6,079 bases of DNA from Bacillota bacterium (GTDB lineage: Bacteria; Bacillota; Sulfobacillia; JAJZIM01; JAJZBP01): NCBI GenBank assembly GCA_021798855.1, contig JAJZBP010000127.1:1-6079 (forward strand). Reading direction: 5' to 3'. The position numbers and the translations under genes were made by a program. Of the stretch, positions 6,009 through 6,079 are shown piece by piece. Each line of letters begins with the position of its first letter. Positions within the stretch are counted from its first letter, which is position 1. Under the pieces are notes generated by a model that was given only the letters and a program-made list of their open reading frames with translations, had not been told where the DNA came from and did not search any database.

Positions 6009-6079
6009 ATGGCCGAAGATGGCCTGTTGGCGAAAATAAAAGTGGTCGGAGTTGGTGGTGGCGGAAGCAATGCGGTCAA
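6009..6079 (+). CDS. ftsZ: Cell-division GTPase FtsZ, N-terminal fragment (3' end outside window)
   Basis: Only the first 23 codons and two bases are present. After a short variable start (MAEDGLLA) comes KIKVVGVGGGGSNAV, the first strand and glycine-rich nucleotide-binding loop of FtsZ, the tubulin-like GTPase that forms the cytokinetic Z ring. ATG 6009 has the ribosome binding site AAAGGAG at the right distance. The position after ftsQ, DUF881 and sbp agrees. The usual upstream partner ftsA is absent. The SepF/FtsA binding tail and the rest of the GTPase domain lie outside the window. Confidence 0.93.
   Translation, partial: MAEDGLLAKIKVVGVGGGGSNAV

Noticed and set aside
5680..6079. Overlapping - strand frames across the sbp-ftsZ interval
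   Set aside because: They run antisense into sbp and ftsZ coding sequence, have no clear ribosome binding site, and show no recognisable domain.

Overview
This window is a stretch of a dcw-type cell-wall and cell-division gene cluster, with all recognisable genes on the + strand. The order is ftsW/spoVE (3' end) - murG - murB - murA - ftsQ/divIB - DUF881 gene - sbp - short unrecognised ORF - ftsZ (5' end). The pairing of a DUF881 membrane protein with the small basic protein Sbp (DUF1290) just before ftsZ is typical of Bacillota. The GC-rich DNA, frequent GTG/TTG starts, purine-rich ribosome binding sites and murA inside the cluster fit a GC-rich clostridial lineage such as the Desulfotomaculum/Moorella type. 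That placement is inference; no marker gene fixes the species.

Layout. Positions 1-263 hold the C-terminus of a SEDS-family protein. Positions 280-3736 hold three cytoplasmic precursor enzymes: MurG (lipid I to lipid II), MurB (UDP-MurNAc formation) and MurA (first committed step). Positions 3737-3845 are a junction with a long stem-loop, a T-rich tract and a TATAAT box, suggesting a transcriptional boundary. Positions 3846-5746 hold FtsQ/DivIB, a DUF881 protein and Sbp, all membrane proteins. Positions 5747-6008 hold a short ORF of unknown nature and the leader of ftsZ, which begins at 6009 and runs off the window.

How the genes work together. MurA and MurB make UDP-MurNAc, MurG completes lipid II, and the SEDS protein polymerises it. 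FtsZ and FtsQ/DivIB belong to the division machine that directs this synthesis to the septum. Two genes often found in such clusters are missing: murC (usual in many bacteria between murG and murB, but also absent there in Bacillus subtilis) and ftsA (usual just before ftsZ).

I found no mobile element, CRISPR array, tRNA, rRNA or novel multi-gene system. The points most worth a second look are the missing ftsA with its replacement interval, a perfect 9-bp inverted repeat in the end of sbp, and the murA/ftsQ junction.
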